Source of the DNA: JAKOQB01 sp050258235
Lineage (GTDB): Bacteria; Pseudomonadota; Gammaproteobacteria; Burkholderiales; Burkholderiaceae_F
DNA length: 64,000 nucleotides
Reading direction: 5' to 3'
Assembly (NCBI GenBank): GCA_050258235.1
Contig: JBLMYK010000329.1
Coordinates: 5,307 to 69,306, forward strand
Under the pieces are notes generated by a model. That model worked only from the letters and a program-made list of their open reading frames with translations, searched no databases and was not told the DNA's origin. A program made the translations under genes and the position numbers. This document shows positions 1 to 7,613 of the stretch, piece by piece. The number at the start of each line of letters is the position of its first letter. Position 1 is the stretch's first letter.

Positions 1-61
1 TGTGCTGGATCAGCGGGTGATCGACGATGAAGAGGTTCGGGAAGCGGGGATCCTGGCGCAT
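1..61 (-). CDS. upp: Uracil phosphoribosyltransferase, N-terminal fragment
   Basis: Only the first 20 codons are in the window and the rest lies off the left edge. The peptide contains FIVDHPLIQHK, which matches the conserved N-terminal strand of Upp (HPLVKHKL-type motif). Upp converts uracil and PRPP to UMP in pyrimidine salvage. The start is the ATG whose complement is at 59-61. The next gene upstream, on the same strand, ends 15 bp away. Co-location with codA at 1323-2594 supports the call, because CodA produces uracil, the Upp substrate. Identification rests on about ten residues, so it is probable rather than certain. Confidence 0.75.
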   Translation of the reverse strand, partial: MRQDPRFPNLFIVDHPLIQH

Positions 62-76
62 GGTTTGGGTCTGCCG

Positions 77-925
77 TCACTGCTCCGCGGCCGGCATTCG
101 CACCAGCTGCTGGCCGGTCTTCTCGTCCTTCGCCACCACAAGTACGCCGCGCGCGGCGGCATCGTCGATCAGCGCGCCGAAGCTCTTGTAGCCGTGGTAG
201 CTCTCGTTGAACTCGGGCCGGCGGCGCTTCAGCGCCTGCTTGATCATCGACGCATAGATGCGCGCATCGCTGCCGCGCGCCTCGATCAGTTCCTCCAGCG
301 TCTCCAGCACGAGGTCGAGCGCGGCCTGGCGCCGGTGCGCGGCATCGTCGTTGGCGGCCGGCTCCTCCGCGGTCCGGCGCTCGGCCCTCTTCGGTTCCGC
401 CTTCCTTTTCTCGTGCTTCTTCGCCGCCTGCTTGCGCTTGGCCTCGCTGGCGCGCACCAGGTCGTCGTAGAAGATGAACTCGTCGCAGTTCTTGATCAGC
501 AGGTCCGAGGTCGACGCCTTGACGCCGACGCCGATCACCGTCTTGTTGTTCTCGCGCAGCTTCGACACCAGCGGCGAGAAGTCGGAATCGCCGCTGACGA
601 TCACGAACGTGTCGACGTGCGACTTCGTGTAACAGAGGTCGAGCGCGTCGACGACCATGCGGATGTCGGCCGAGTTCTTGCCGCTCTGGCGCACGTGCGG
701 GATCTCGATCAGCTCGAACGCCTGCTCGTGCATCGGCGCCTTGAACTCCTTGTAGCGCGCCCAGTCGCAGTAGGCTTTCTTCACCACGATGCTGCCCTTG
801 ACGAGCAGCTTGTCGAGCACGGCCTTGACGTCGAATTTCTCGTACTTGGCGTCCTGCACGCCGAGCGCGACGTTTTCGAAGTCGCAGAACACCGCCATGT
901 TTTCGATTTCGCCGCTGGTTGCCAT
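77..925 (-). CDS. NYN-domain (PIN-like) RNase-like protein with C-terminal OST-HTH/LOTUS domain
   Basis: A 282-residue protein. Residues about 9-160 form a NYN domain (LabA/DUF88 type): an early acidic strand FCDFEN, then SADIRMVVDAL, then VSGDSDFSPLV. The spaced Asp residues are those expected for metal binding in PIN-like nucleases. A basic Lys/Arg/Glu-rich linker follows, then a C-terminal segment (SDARIYASMIKQAL, SYHGYKSFGALI) that resembles an OST-HTH/LOTUS RNA-binding domain. The frame is open further upstream, but the ATG at 925 is preceded by AGGGGA at Shine-Dalgarno distance and the upstream residues look non-native. It is likely cytoplasmic and acts on RNA, but its target is unknown. 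It lies between upp and DUF423/codA on the same strand. Confidence 0.85.
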   Translation of the reverse strand: MATSGEIENMAVFCDFENVALGVQDAKYEKFDVKAVLDKLLVKGSIVVKKAYCDWARYKEFKAPMHEQAFELIEIPHVRQSGKNSADIRMVVDALDLCYTKSHVDTFVIVSGDSDFSPLVSKLRENNKTVIGVGVKASTSDLLIKNCDEFIFYDDLVRASEAKRKQAAKKHEKRKAEPKRAERRTAEEPAANDDAAHRRQAALDLVLETLEELIEARGSDARIYASMIKQALKRRRPEFNESYHGYKSFGALIDDAAARGVLVVAKDEKTGQQLVRMPAAEQ

Positions 926-951
926 CGCGTTCCCCTGGTTCGCGCGGCAGT

Positions 952-1323
952 CTAACCGCCGCGCCAGGCCGCCCACGCCAGCAACAGCCAGCCGGCGAGG
1001 AACAGCACGCCGCCCACCGGCGTGATCGCGCCCAGCCAGCGCGTGCCGGTCAGCGCGAGCAGGTACAGGCTGCCACTGAAGAGAATCGTGCCGGCGACGA
1101 AGCACCAGCCGCTCGCCACCGCGGCGCCGCTCGGACTGCGCGTCGCGACCCAGGCCACGGCGATCAGGCCGACCACATGGAACATCTGGTAGCGCACCGC
1201 GGTGTCGAACACGGCCAGCAGGTCGGGCGCCAGCCGCGCTTTCAGCGCGTGTGCGCCGAACGCGCCGGCGGCCACCGCGATGAAGCCGCTCGCGGCGGCA
1301 AGCACGAGGAAGATCCGCGCCAT
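952..1323 (-). CDS. DUF423 family inner-membrane protein
   Basis: A 123-residue very hydrophobic protein with about four predicted membrane segments. It has the DUF423 (YgdD-like) signature near the N-terminus (GAFGAHALK) and the usual family length. Its ATG overlaps the codA stop codon by one base (TGATG arrangement), so it is probably translationally coupled to codA. No biochemical function is established for the family. The frame continues open upstream inside codA, but homology begins only at this methionine. Confidence 0.88.
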   Translation of the reverse strand: MARIFLVLAAASGFIAVAAGAFGAHALKARLAPDLLAVFDTAVRYQMFHVVGLIAVAWVATRSPSGAAVASGWCFVAGTILFSGSLYLLALTGTRWLGAITPVGGVLFLAGWLLLAWAAWRGG

Positions 1324-2594
1324 CAGCGGATGAAGCCGGTCGACGCAGGCCGGCCCGGCAGGTCGAGCGCCGCAGTTGCCGGCGCGGTACGGGCGACGAT
1401 GCGGCCGCGGCGCACGACAGCGAGCCGCGGCGCGCGCAGGCGGATCGCCTCGATCGGATCGCGCGCCTGCAGCAGCACGAAATCGGCGTGGCAGCCCGGC
1501 GCGATACCGTAGCGCTCGAGCCCGAGGATCTTCGCCGGCGCGCTCGTCACCGCGGCGAAGCACTGCCTGATCGCGTCCACGCCGGTCATCTGAGCGACGT
1601 GCAGCCCCATGTGGGCGACCTCGAGCATGTCGCCGCTGCCGAGCGAATACCAGGGGTCCATCACGCAGTCGTGACCGAACGCCACGTCGACGCCGGCGGC
1701 CAGCAGTTCCGGCACGCGCGTCATGCCGCGCCGCTTCGGATACGTGTCGTGGCGGCCCTGGATCGTGATGTTGATCAGCGGATTGGCCACCGCGCTGACG
1801 CCGCCCTCCTTGATCAGCGGGATCAGCTTGGACACGTAGTAGTTGTCCATGCTGTGCATCGACGTCAGGTGCGAGCCGGTCACGCGGCCCTGCAGGCCCA
1901 GCCGCTGCGCCTCGTACGCGAGCGTCTCGATGTGGCGGCTCATCGGATCGTCGGTCTCGTCGCAGTGCATGTCGACGCGCAGGCCGCGGCGCGCCGCCTC
2001 CTCGCACAGTAGCTTCACGCTCGCCGCGCCATCAGCCATCGTGCGTTCGAAGTGCGGGATGCCGCCGACGACGTCGACCCCCATATCGAGCGCACGGCGC
2101 AGGTTCTCGATCCCGTGCGGCGAGCGCAGCACGCCGTCCTGCGGAAACGCGACCAGCTGCAAGTCGAGGTAAGGCCTGACCTTCTGCCTCACGTGCAGCA
2201 GCGCCTCGACCGCGAGCAGGCGCGGATCGCAGGTGTCGACGTGCGAGCGGATCGCCAGCAGCCCTTTCGCCACCGCCCAGTCGCAGTAGGCGAGCGCGCG
2301 TTCGACGATCGCGTCCTGGGTCAGCTGCGGCTTCAGCTCGCCCCACAGCGCGATGCCCTCGAGCAGCGTGCCGCTGGCGTTCACGCGCGGCATGCCGCAG
2401 GTCAGCGTCGCATCCATGTGAAAGTGCGCGTCGACGAAAGGCGGCGTGACCAGCTGTCCCGCCGCGTCGAGGGTCTGGGCGGCTTGCGCAGCGATCGCCG
2501 GCGCGACGTCGATGATCTCCGCGCCGCGCACGGCGATGTCGGTCCCGGTTCGCCCGTCGGGCAAGGTGGCGTTGCGAACGATCAAGTCGAGCAT
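1323..2594 (-). CDS. codA: Cytosine deaminase (amidohydrolase family)
   Basis: A 423-residue amidohydrolase. Metal and catalytic motifs are in the cytosine deaminase order: HFH at 57-59, HCDE at 210-213, SHLTSM with His242, and GHDCVMDPWYSLG with Asp309. These match the E. coli CodA pattern (HxH, HCDE, His, GHD..DPWYPLG). The expected reaction is cytosine plus water to uracil plus ammonia in the cytosol. Upp, which uses uracil, is encoded on the same strand at the window edge. No cytosine permease (codB) is adjacent, although a BMP-type importer lies 10 kb away. Isoguanine or creatinine deaminase activity in the same subfamily cannot be excluded. Confidence 0.88.
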   Translation of the reverse strand: MLDLIVRNATLPDGRTGTDIAVRGAEIIDVAPAIAAQAAQTLDAAGQLVTPPFVDAHFHMDATLTCGMPRVNASGTLLEGIALWGELKPQLTQDAIVERALAYCDWAVAKGLLAIRSHVDTCDPRLLAVEALLHVRQKVRPYLDLQLVAFPQDGVLRSPHGIENLRRALDMGVDVVGGIPHFERTMADGAASVKLLCEEAARRGLRVDMHCDETDDPMSRHIETLAYEAQRLGLQGRVTGSHLTSMHSMDNYYVSKLIPLIKEGGVSAVANPLINITIQGRHDTYPKRRGMTRVPELLAAGVDVAFGHDCVMDPWYSLGSGDMLEVAHMGLHVAQMTGVDAIRQCFAAVTSAPAKILGLERYGIAPGCHADFVLLQARDPIEAIRLRAPRLAVVRRGRIVARTAPATAALDLPGRPASTGFIR

Positions 2595-2656
2595 GGCGGC
2601 TGCGCGATGGCGCGATAGCCGCCAATCCTAGCCGACCGCGCGAGCGGCGCGTGAGC

Positions 2657-4243
2657 TCAGTGGGCGCCGCTGTCGACCGCGCCCAGTCCGCCGCGCTGCG
2701 GCCGCGTCAGCCAGACCAGTCCCACCAGCACCAGGAACAGCAGCGCCGACAGGTAGAAGAGCTCGTCGACGGACAGCGTGAACGCCTGCGTGTCGACGAT
2801 GCGGTTCAGCAGCGCCAGCGCCTGTTCGTGCGTGAGGCCCGCGTGCGTCGCGGTGTCGAAGAAGCGGTCGGTCGACAGATCGCCGCGCGTCAGGTGTTCG
2901 ACCAGCTGCGAGTGATGCAGCGACGCGCGCTGCTCCCACAGCGTGGTCGATATCGACGTGCCGAACGAGCCCGCGGTGATGCGCGCGAAATTGGTCAGTC
3001 CCGACGCGCCGGCAATGCGGTCCGGGGTCAGGCCCGACAGCGCGATTGCCATCAGCGGGATGAAGAAGCAGGCCACCGCCGCGCCCTGGATCACGGTCGG
3101 CACCATGATGGTGGCCAGGTCGGTTTCGGTGGTGAACAGCGAGCGCAAATACATGACCAGCGCGAAGACCAGGAACGAAATGGTCACGATCGGGCGCGGG
3201 TCGACGCGGTTGACGAAGCGCCCGACGACGGGCGTCAGCAGCATCGCCAGCGCCCCGACGGGCGCCAGCGCCCAGCCCGCCTGGGTGGCGGTGTAGCCCA
3301 TCCACTGCTGCAGCCACAGCGGTAGCAGCACCAGGTTGCCGAAGAACAATCCATAGGCAACTGCAATCGAGGTGGTCGCGAACAGGAAGTTGCGGCGCGC
3401 GAACAGGCGCACCTCGACGACCGGATGTGCATCGGTCAGTTCCCACGCGAGAAAGAATGCAAACCCGATCACCGCGACGATCGCGAGCGCGACGATCTGG
3501 TCCGACGCGAACCAGTCGAGTTCCTTGCCCTTGTCGAGCATGATCTGCAGGCTGCCGACCCACAGCACCAGCAGCGCCAGGCCGACGCCATCGATCGGCA
3601 CCTTGCGCGTCGGCGTCTCGCGCCGGTGGTACAGGGTCCAGGTTACGAACGCCGCGCCCAGTCCGATCGGAACGTTGATGAAGAAGATCCACGGCCAGCC
3701 GATGTTGTCGGTGATCCAGCCGCCCGCCAGCGGTCCGACCACCGGCGCGATCAGCGTGGTCATGCCCCAGAACGCCAGCGCGGTGCCGGATTTCCTGGCC
3801 GGATAACTCGACAGCAGCAGCGTCTGCGACAGCGGGATCATCGGACCGGCGACGAAACCCTGCAGCACGCGGAAGGTGATCAGCGTCTGCAGGTTCGGCG
3901 CCAGCCCGCACAGGAAGGACGAGATCACGAACAGCACGATGCTGGCGAGGAACAGCCGTACCTGGCCGAAACGCTGCGTCAGCCATCCGGTCAGCGGCAG
4001 CGAGATCGCGTTGGCCACGCCGAACGAAGTGATGACCCAGGTGCCCTGGCTCGGCGACACGCCGAGGTCGCCGGAGATCGCGGGAATCGACACGTTGGCG
4101 ATCGACGTGTCGAGCACGTTCATGAAGGTCGCCAGCGACAGCGCGAGCGTGCCGACCACCAGCGCGCTGCCGGTCAGCGGCGGGTGCGCGTGCGACGGCG
4201 CCGGTCGGCCGGCGCCGTTCGCGGTCGGTGCGGCGGCGGACAT
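2657..4243 (-). CDS. emrB: DHA2-family (EmrB/QacA) multidrug efflux MFS transporter
   Basis: A 528-residue membrane protein with about 14 predicted helices. It carries the DHA2 hallmarks LDTSIANVSIPAISGDLG in helix 1, WVITSFGVANAISLPLTGWL, and GLGAA after the NVPIG motif. It should be the proton-driven inner-membrane pump of the tripartite system encoded with the next two upstream genes. The ATG is 15 bp downstream of the emrA stop, so the four genes marR - OM factor - emrA - emrB form one minus-strand operon. The substrate is unknown; family members export hydrophobic drugs and uncouplers. Confidence 0.92.
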   Translation of the reverse strand: MSAAAPTANGAGRPAPSHAHPPLTGSALVVGTLALSLATFMNVLDTSIANVSIPAISGDLGVSPSQGTWVITSFGVANAISLPLTGWLTQRFGQVRLFLASIVLFVISSFLCGLAPNLQTLITFRVLQGFVAGPMIPLSQTLLLSSYPARKSGTALAFWGMTTLIAPVVGPLAGGWITDNIGWPWIFFINVPIGLGAAFVTWTLYHRRETPTRKVPIDGVGLALLVLWVGSLQIMLDKGKELDWFASDQIVALAIVAVIGFAFFLAWELTDAHPVVEVRLFARRNFLFATTSIAVAYGLFFGNLVLLPLWLQQWMGYTATQAGWALAPVGALAMLLTPVVGRFVNRVDPRPIVTISFLVFALVMYLRSLFTTETDLATIMVPTVIQGAAVACFFIPLMAIALSGLTPDRIAGASGLTNFARITAGSFGTSISTTLWEQRASLHHSQLVEHLTRGDLSTDRFFDTATHAGLTHEQALALLNRIVDTQAFTLSVDELFYLSALLFLVLVGLVWLTRPQRGGLGAVDSGAH

Positions 4244-4258
4244 CGGCGGCGGGTGCGC

Positions 4259-5530
4259 TCAGTCGACCGGGTTGGTCGCGAGGCTCGCGGCGCGCGTCCC
4301 CCCGGGCGCCGGCTTCGGTTTGCCGGCAGAGCCGGCGAGGTTGGCCGCGATGATGCGTTCGATCACCGCGTCGGCGCCGCGCGACGAGGTCGGAAACACG
4401 TCGGTCGTCGCGATCGGCTGGGTGCGCGGCGCTTCGGCGAGCATCTTGCCGCTGCGATCGGACACGTCGACCGTCACCTCCATCGACAGCCCCACCCGCA
4501 GCGGGTGCGCAGCGAGTTCCTTCTGGTCAAGGGCGATGCGGACCGGCACGCGCTGCACGACCTTGATCCAGTTGCCGGTCGCGTTCTGCGCCGGCAGCAG
4601 CGCAAATGCGGCGCCGGTTCCGACGCCGAGGCCGGCGACCGTGCCGTGGTATTCGACCCGCGTTCCGTACAGGTCGGCGGTGAGCGTGACCGGCTGGCCG
4701 ATGCGGAGGTTGCGCAGCTGCACTTCCTTGAAGTTCGCATCGACCCACACACGGTCGAGTGGCACGATCGCCATCAGCGGCGTGCCGGTCTGCACGCGGC
4801 TGCCGACCTGGACGCTGCGTCGCGCAACGTAGCCTGTCACCGGGGCAGGCAGCTCGACGCGGGAAAGCGCCAGATACGCCTCGCGCACGCGCGCCGCCGC
4901 TCGCTGCACGTTCGGATGGCTGGACACCGTCGTCCCTGCAGTCAGGGCCTGGTTGGCGACAAGCTGCTCGCGCGCCGCGCTCGCGGCCGCCTGCGCCGCA
5001 GCCAGCGCGCTGCGCGCGCTCGCCAGCGCGGTGGCGGCATGCTTGATCTCTTCAACCGACACCGCGCCGGTCGATGCCAGCGACTGGCGCCGCGCCAGAT
5101 CGTCCTGCGCCTTGGCCACGTCGCTCTGCGCTTTCGCGACTTCGGCGTCGCGCAGCGCGACCGCAGCCGCAAGCGACGCGTCGTTGGCGAACAGCGTGCG
5201 CACCTCGCGCACCGTCTGGCCGAGCTGGGCCTCGGCCTGCTCGAGGGCGACCCGCGCGTCGGCCGGATCGAGTTTCACCAGCGGCTGGCCGGCGCGCACG
5301 AAATCGGTCTCGTCGGCGTCGATCGACAGCACGGTGCCGCTGACCTGCGGCGTGATCAGCACCAGGTTGCCCCCGACGTAGGCGTTGTCGGTCGACTCGT
5401 AGTGGCTTTCGAACACGAACCAGTAGATGCCGTAGCCGATCGCAATGAGGCCGAACAGCGTGGCGAGTGCGAGCAGGGCGATACGCCGCTGCCTGGGTCG
5501 TGCGCTGTCGGTGGGGACTGGATTGCTCAT
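4259..5530 (-). CDS. emrA: EmrA/HlyD-type membrane fusion protein
   Basis: A 423-residue periplasmic adaptor. It has a short cytoplasmic N-terminus, one transmembrane helix at about residues 18-37, the biotinyl-lipoyl-like half motif ESTDNAYVGGNLVLITPQVSG, a long coiled-coil hairpin rich in Ala/Gln (about 95-215), and the second barrel-sandwich half with APVTGYVARRSVQVG. It bridges the EmrB pump and the outer-membrane factor. Its ATG overlaps the stop of the OM lipoprotein gene by four bases (ATGA), which indicates translational coupling. The Ala/Thr/Pro-rich C-terminal tail is longer than in E. coli EmrA (390 aa). Confidence 0.92.
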   Translation of the reverse strand: MSNPVPTDSARPRQRRIALLALATLFGLIAIGYGIYWFVFESHYESTDNAYVGGNLVLITPQVSGTVLSIDADETDFVRAGQPLVKLDPADARVALEQAEAQLGQTVREVRTLFANDASLAAAVALRDAEVAKAQSDVAKAQDDLARRQSLASTGAVSVEEIKHAATALASARSALAAAQAAASAAREQLVANQALTAGTTVSSHPNVQRAAARVREAYLALSRVELPAPVTGYVARRSVQVGSRVQTGTPLMAIVPLDRVWVDANFKEVQLRNLRIGQPVTLTADLYGTRVEYHGTVAGLGVGTGAAFALLPAQNATGNWIKVVQRVPVRIALDQKELAAHPLRVGLSMEVTVDVSDRSGKMLAEAPRTQPIATTDVFPTSSRGADAVIERIIAANLAGSAGKPKPAPGGTRAASLATNPVD

Positions 5531-6963
5531 CTTTGTCTTGAGTCGGAGGCGACTGCCTCGGAAATTGAACCGGCATCGAAACCGCCGCCGAGCGCGCGCA
5601 TCAGCTGAATCGTCGCGGTTGCGCGGCGCCCCTTCAGGTCGACACCGATCCGTCGCTGCGCCAGCACGTTGGTCTCGGCCGCCAGCACGGTCAGATACGA
5701 ACCTAGCCCCGCGCGGTAGCGCAGGGTGGCAAGGTCGTACGCGCCCTCGGCCGCTGCCTGCGCCGCGTGCTGCTCGGTGGCCTGGCGCTCGATCGATTGC
5801 AGCGACGCGACCTGGTCGGCGACGTCGCGCACCGCGTCGATCAGCGTCGCGTTGTAGGCGGCGACCGCGGCATCGAGGTCCGCCGTCCGCACGCGCAGAT
5901 TGGCGCGCAGTCGCCCGGCATCGAAGACCGGCAGGCTGATGGCCGGTCCGACGCCCCAGGTGCGGCTGCCCGCCTCGATCCAGTTCGCGAATCCCAGGCT
6001 CTGGAAGCCGGCGAAAGCGGCGAGGTTCACGTTCGGATAGAACTGCGCCTTCGCCTCGTCGATCCCGGCGGTGGCGGCCTCCACGCGCCAACGTGCGGCG
6101 CTGATGTCCGCGCGGCGGCCGATCAGATCGGCGGGAATCGCGCGCGGCACGTCGGGCGGCTGCACCGGCGGCAGATGCGGCGCCAGCGCGTCGGTCTTCG
6201 CCGGGCCAGCGCCCAGCAGGGCGGCAAGGGCGTTGCGCGCGAGGTGCTGCTGCTCGTCGAGCGCTTCGATCTGTTGCCGGATTTCGGGTACCGCGCCTTC
6301 GGCCTGGCGCAGCTCTACCTGGGTGTCGAGACCGCTGGCAACGCGCGCCTGCACCAGCTTCAGGATCTGTTCGCGCTGCGCGAGCGTGGCCGCGAGCACT
6401 TCGCGCGTTTCATCAAGTCGCGCGAGCTGCACGTAGGTCGATGCCACGGAACTCGCGATCGCGAGGCGTGCGGCCTGTGCCTCGGCCGCCGCCGCGCGTT
6501 GCTGCGACAGCGCCGCGCGCAGTGCGGCGCGATTGCGGCCGAAGAAATCCAGCTCCCAGCTGCCGGACAGCTGCAGCAGGTTGCTGGTTTCCTCCGCGCC
6601 GCCCAGCGGTGGCGGGTACAGGAAGTTCTCGCTGAAGCGCTGCCGGGTCGATTGCGCCTGCGCATCTACGCGGGGCCGGCCCGCCGCATCGACGCCCGCG
6701 GCAGCGGCCTGCGCGCGCAGCAATCGGGCGCGCGCAGCGTCGAGCTGCGGGTTGCCCGCCAGCGCCTGTGTGACCAGTTCGTTCAGCTGCGTGTCGCCGA
6801 AGCGTGTCCACCAGTCGTCGCGCGGCCAGGCAGCCGCAGCGTCGGTCGCGCCGAGCTGCGCCGCGGTTCGCGTGGTCGTCGTCGGCGTGACGCCGCCGAA
6901 ACTCGCGCAGCCAGCGGCGAGCAGCGCGAGCGCAAGCGTGACGATGCGCAGGCCCGGCCTCAT
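5527..6963 (-). CDS. NodT-family outer-membrane efflux lipoprotein (TolC-like)
   Basis: A 478-residue protein with a lipoprotein signal (LLAAGC, acylated Cys about residue 19). Two outer-membrane efflux protein repeats follow, with typical features WWTRFGDTQLNELV, GSWELDFFGRNRAALRAA, DLIGRRADISAARWRVEAA and VGPAISLPVFDAGRLRAN. It would form the outer-membrane channel of the efflux complex. Its start overlaps the marR stop by four bases, and its own stop overlaps the emrA start. This order (regulator, channel, adaptor, pump) is common in proteobacterial MarR-controlled Emr-type operons. Confidence 0.92.
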   Translation of the reverse strand: MRPGLRIVTLALALLAAGCASFGGVTPTTTTRTAAQLGATDAAAAWPRDDWWTRFGDTQLNELVTQALAGNPQLDAARARLLRAQAAAAGVDAAGRPRVDAQAQSTRQRFSENFLYPPPLGGAEETSNLLQLSGSWELDFFGRNRAALRAALSQQRAAAAEAQAARLAIASSVASTYVQLARLDETREVLAATLAQREQILKLVQARVASGLDTQVELRQAEGAVPEIRQQIEALDEQQHLARNALAALLGAGPAKTDALAPHLPPVQPPDVPRAIPADLIGRRADISAARWRVEAATAGIDEAKAQFYPNVNLAAFAGFQSLGFANWIEAGSRTWGVGPAISLPVFDAGRLRANLRVRTADLDAAVAAYNATLIDAVRDVADQVASLQSIERQATEQHAAQAAAEGAYDLATLRYRAGLGSYLTVLAAETNVLAQRRIGVDLKGRRATATIQLMRALGGGFDAGSISEAVASDSRQR

Positions 6964-7472
6964 TCCGCCTCCGCATTGGCGACGATGCGCCGGAGCATCG
7001 CGCGCAGCGCGTCGACCTCGGCGGCGCTGAAGTCGCGCAGCACCTCGTTCAGCGTGTCGGCGATCGCATAGGGAATCTTCGCCGCGATCGCCCGCCCCGC
7101 CGCGGTCAGCTCGAGCTGCACGATGCGACGGTCTTCCTCGCTGCGCACGCGCCGCAGCAGCCGCTTGGACTCGAGGCGATCGAGCATGCGGGTGGTGGCG
7201 CCCGGATCAATGTCGTTCAGCCGCGCCAGTTCGGCCGCCGTGCTGCAAAGGCCGCGTCCGATCGCAAACAGCGGCAGCATCTGCACGCCCGTCATTTCGT
7301 GATCGGTCATCTGTCGATCCAGGCGGCGCCGGATCGCGGACAGCGCGAGCCGCAGCAGATAGCCGATCGAATCCTCCGCGCGGTAGTCGTCGCCGCGGTA
7401 ATGGCGCGGCGTCGAGGCGCGCCGGCGCGCTGTCTTCGCGGCCCGGCTGTGATCGGCCGATGCGGCACACAT
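6960..7472 (-). CDS. MarR-family transcriptional regulator of the efflux operon
   Basis: A 170-residue winged-helix regulator. It has a DNA-binding core (TAAELARLNDIDPGATTRMLDRLESKRLLRR), the wing with RSEEDRRIVQLELTAAGR, and a C-terminal dimerisation helix. The frame is open to an upstream TTG (7505), but the ATG at 7472 is preferred because the best promoter's -10 is at 7517-7522. That leaves too little leader for the TTG. As first gene of the operon it probably represses itself and the efflux genes and is released by their substrates, like EmrR. A palindrome lies inside the promoter spacer (7524-7533). Confidence 0.88.
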   Translation of the reverse strand: MCAASADHSRAAKTARRRASTPRHYRGDDYRAEDSIGYLLRLALSAIRRRLDRQMTDHEMTGVQMLPLFAIGRGLCSTAAELARLNDIDPGATTRMLDRLESKRLLRRVRSEEDRRIVQLELTAAGRAIAAKIPYAIADTLNEVLRDFSAAEVDALRAMLRRIVANAEAE

Positions 7473-7516
7473 GGCGAAAATGGTCGCGTGATCGCGGGAA
7501 GGCAAGGGGAGCGGCG

Positions 7517-7544
7517 ATGCTACTGCCTAGGCAATCATTGTCAA
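7517..7544 (-). promoter_or_regulatory. Efflux-operon promoter with embedded MarR-type palindrome
   Basis: Reading the minus strand, TTGACA (7544-7539) is followed after 16 bp by TAGCAT (7522-7517). Within the spacer, at 7524-7533, lies the perfect 10-bp palindrome TGCCTAGGCA. A repressor bound there would block RNA polymerase. The site lies between divergent marR and the MFS gene at 7614, so one regulator could control both. The promoter call is from sequence only. Confidence 0.55.
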
Positions 7545-7613
7545 GGCATGTATCTTGCGCGAACGCGCGTCGCGTGCTTGCGCTGCCGCGTTCTGCTCCC
7601 GCATCCTTCATCC

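Noticed and set aside
3425..5608. Long open frame on the plus strand opposite the emrA/emrB genes
   Set aside because: Arg/Asp/His-rich low-complexity translation typical of the antisense frame of a high-GC gene; no domain or start signal, while the minus strand encodes clear EmrA and EmrB.
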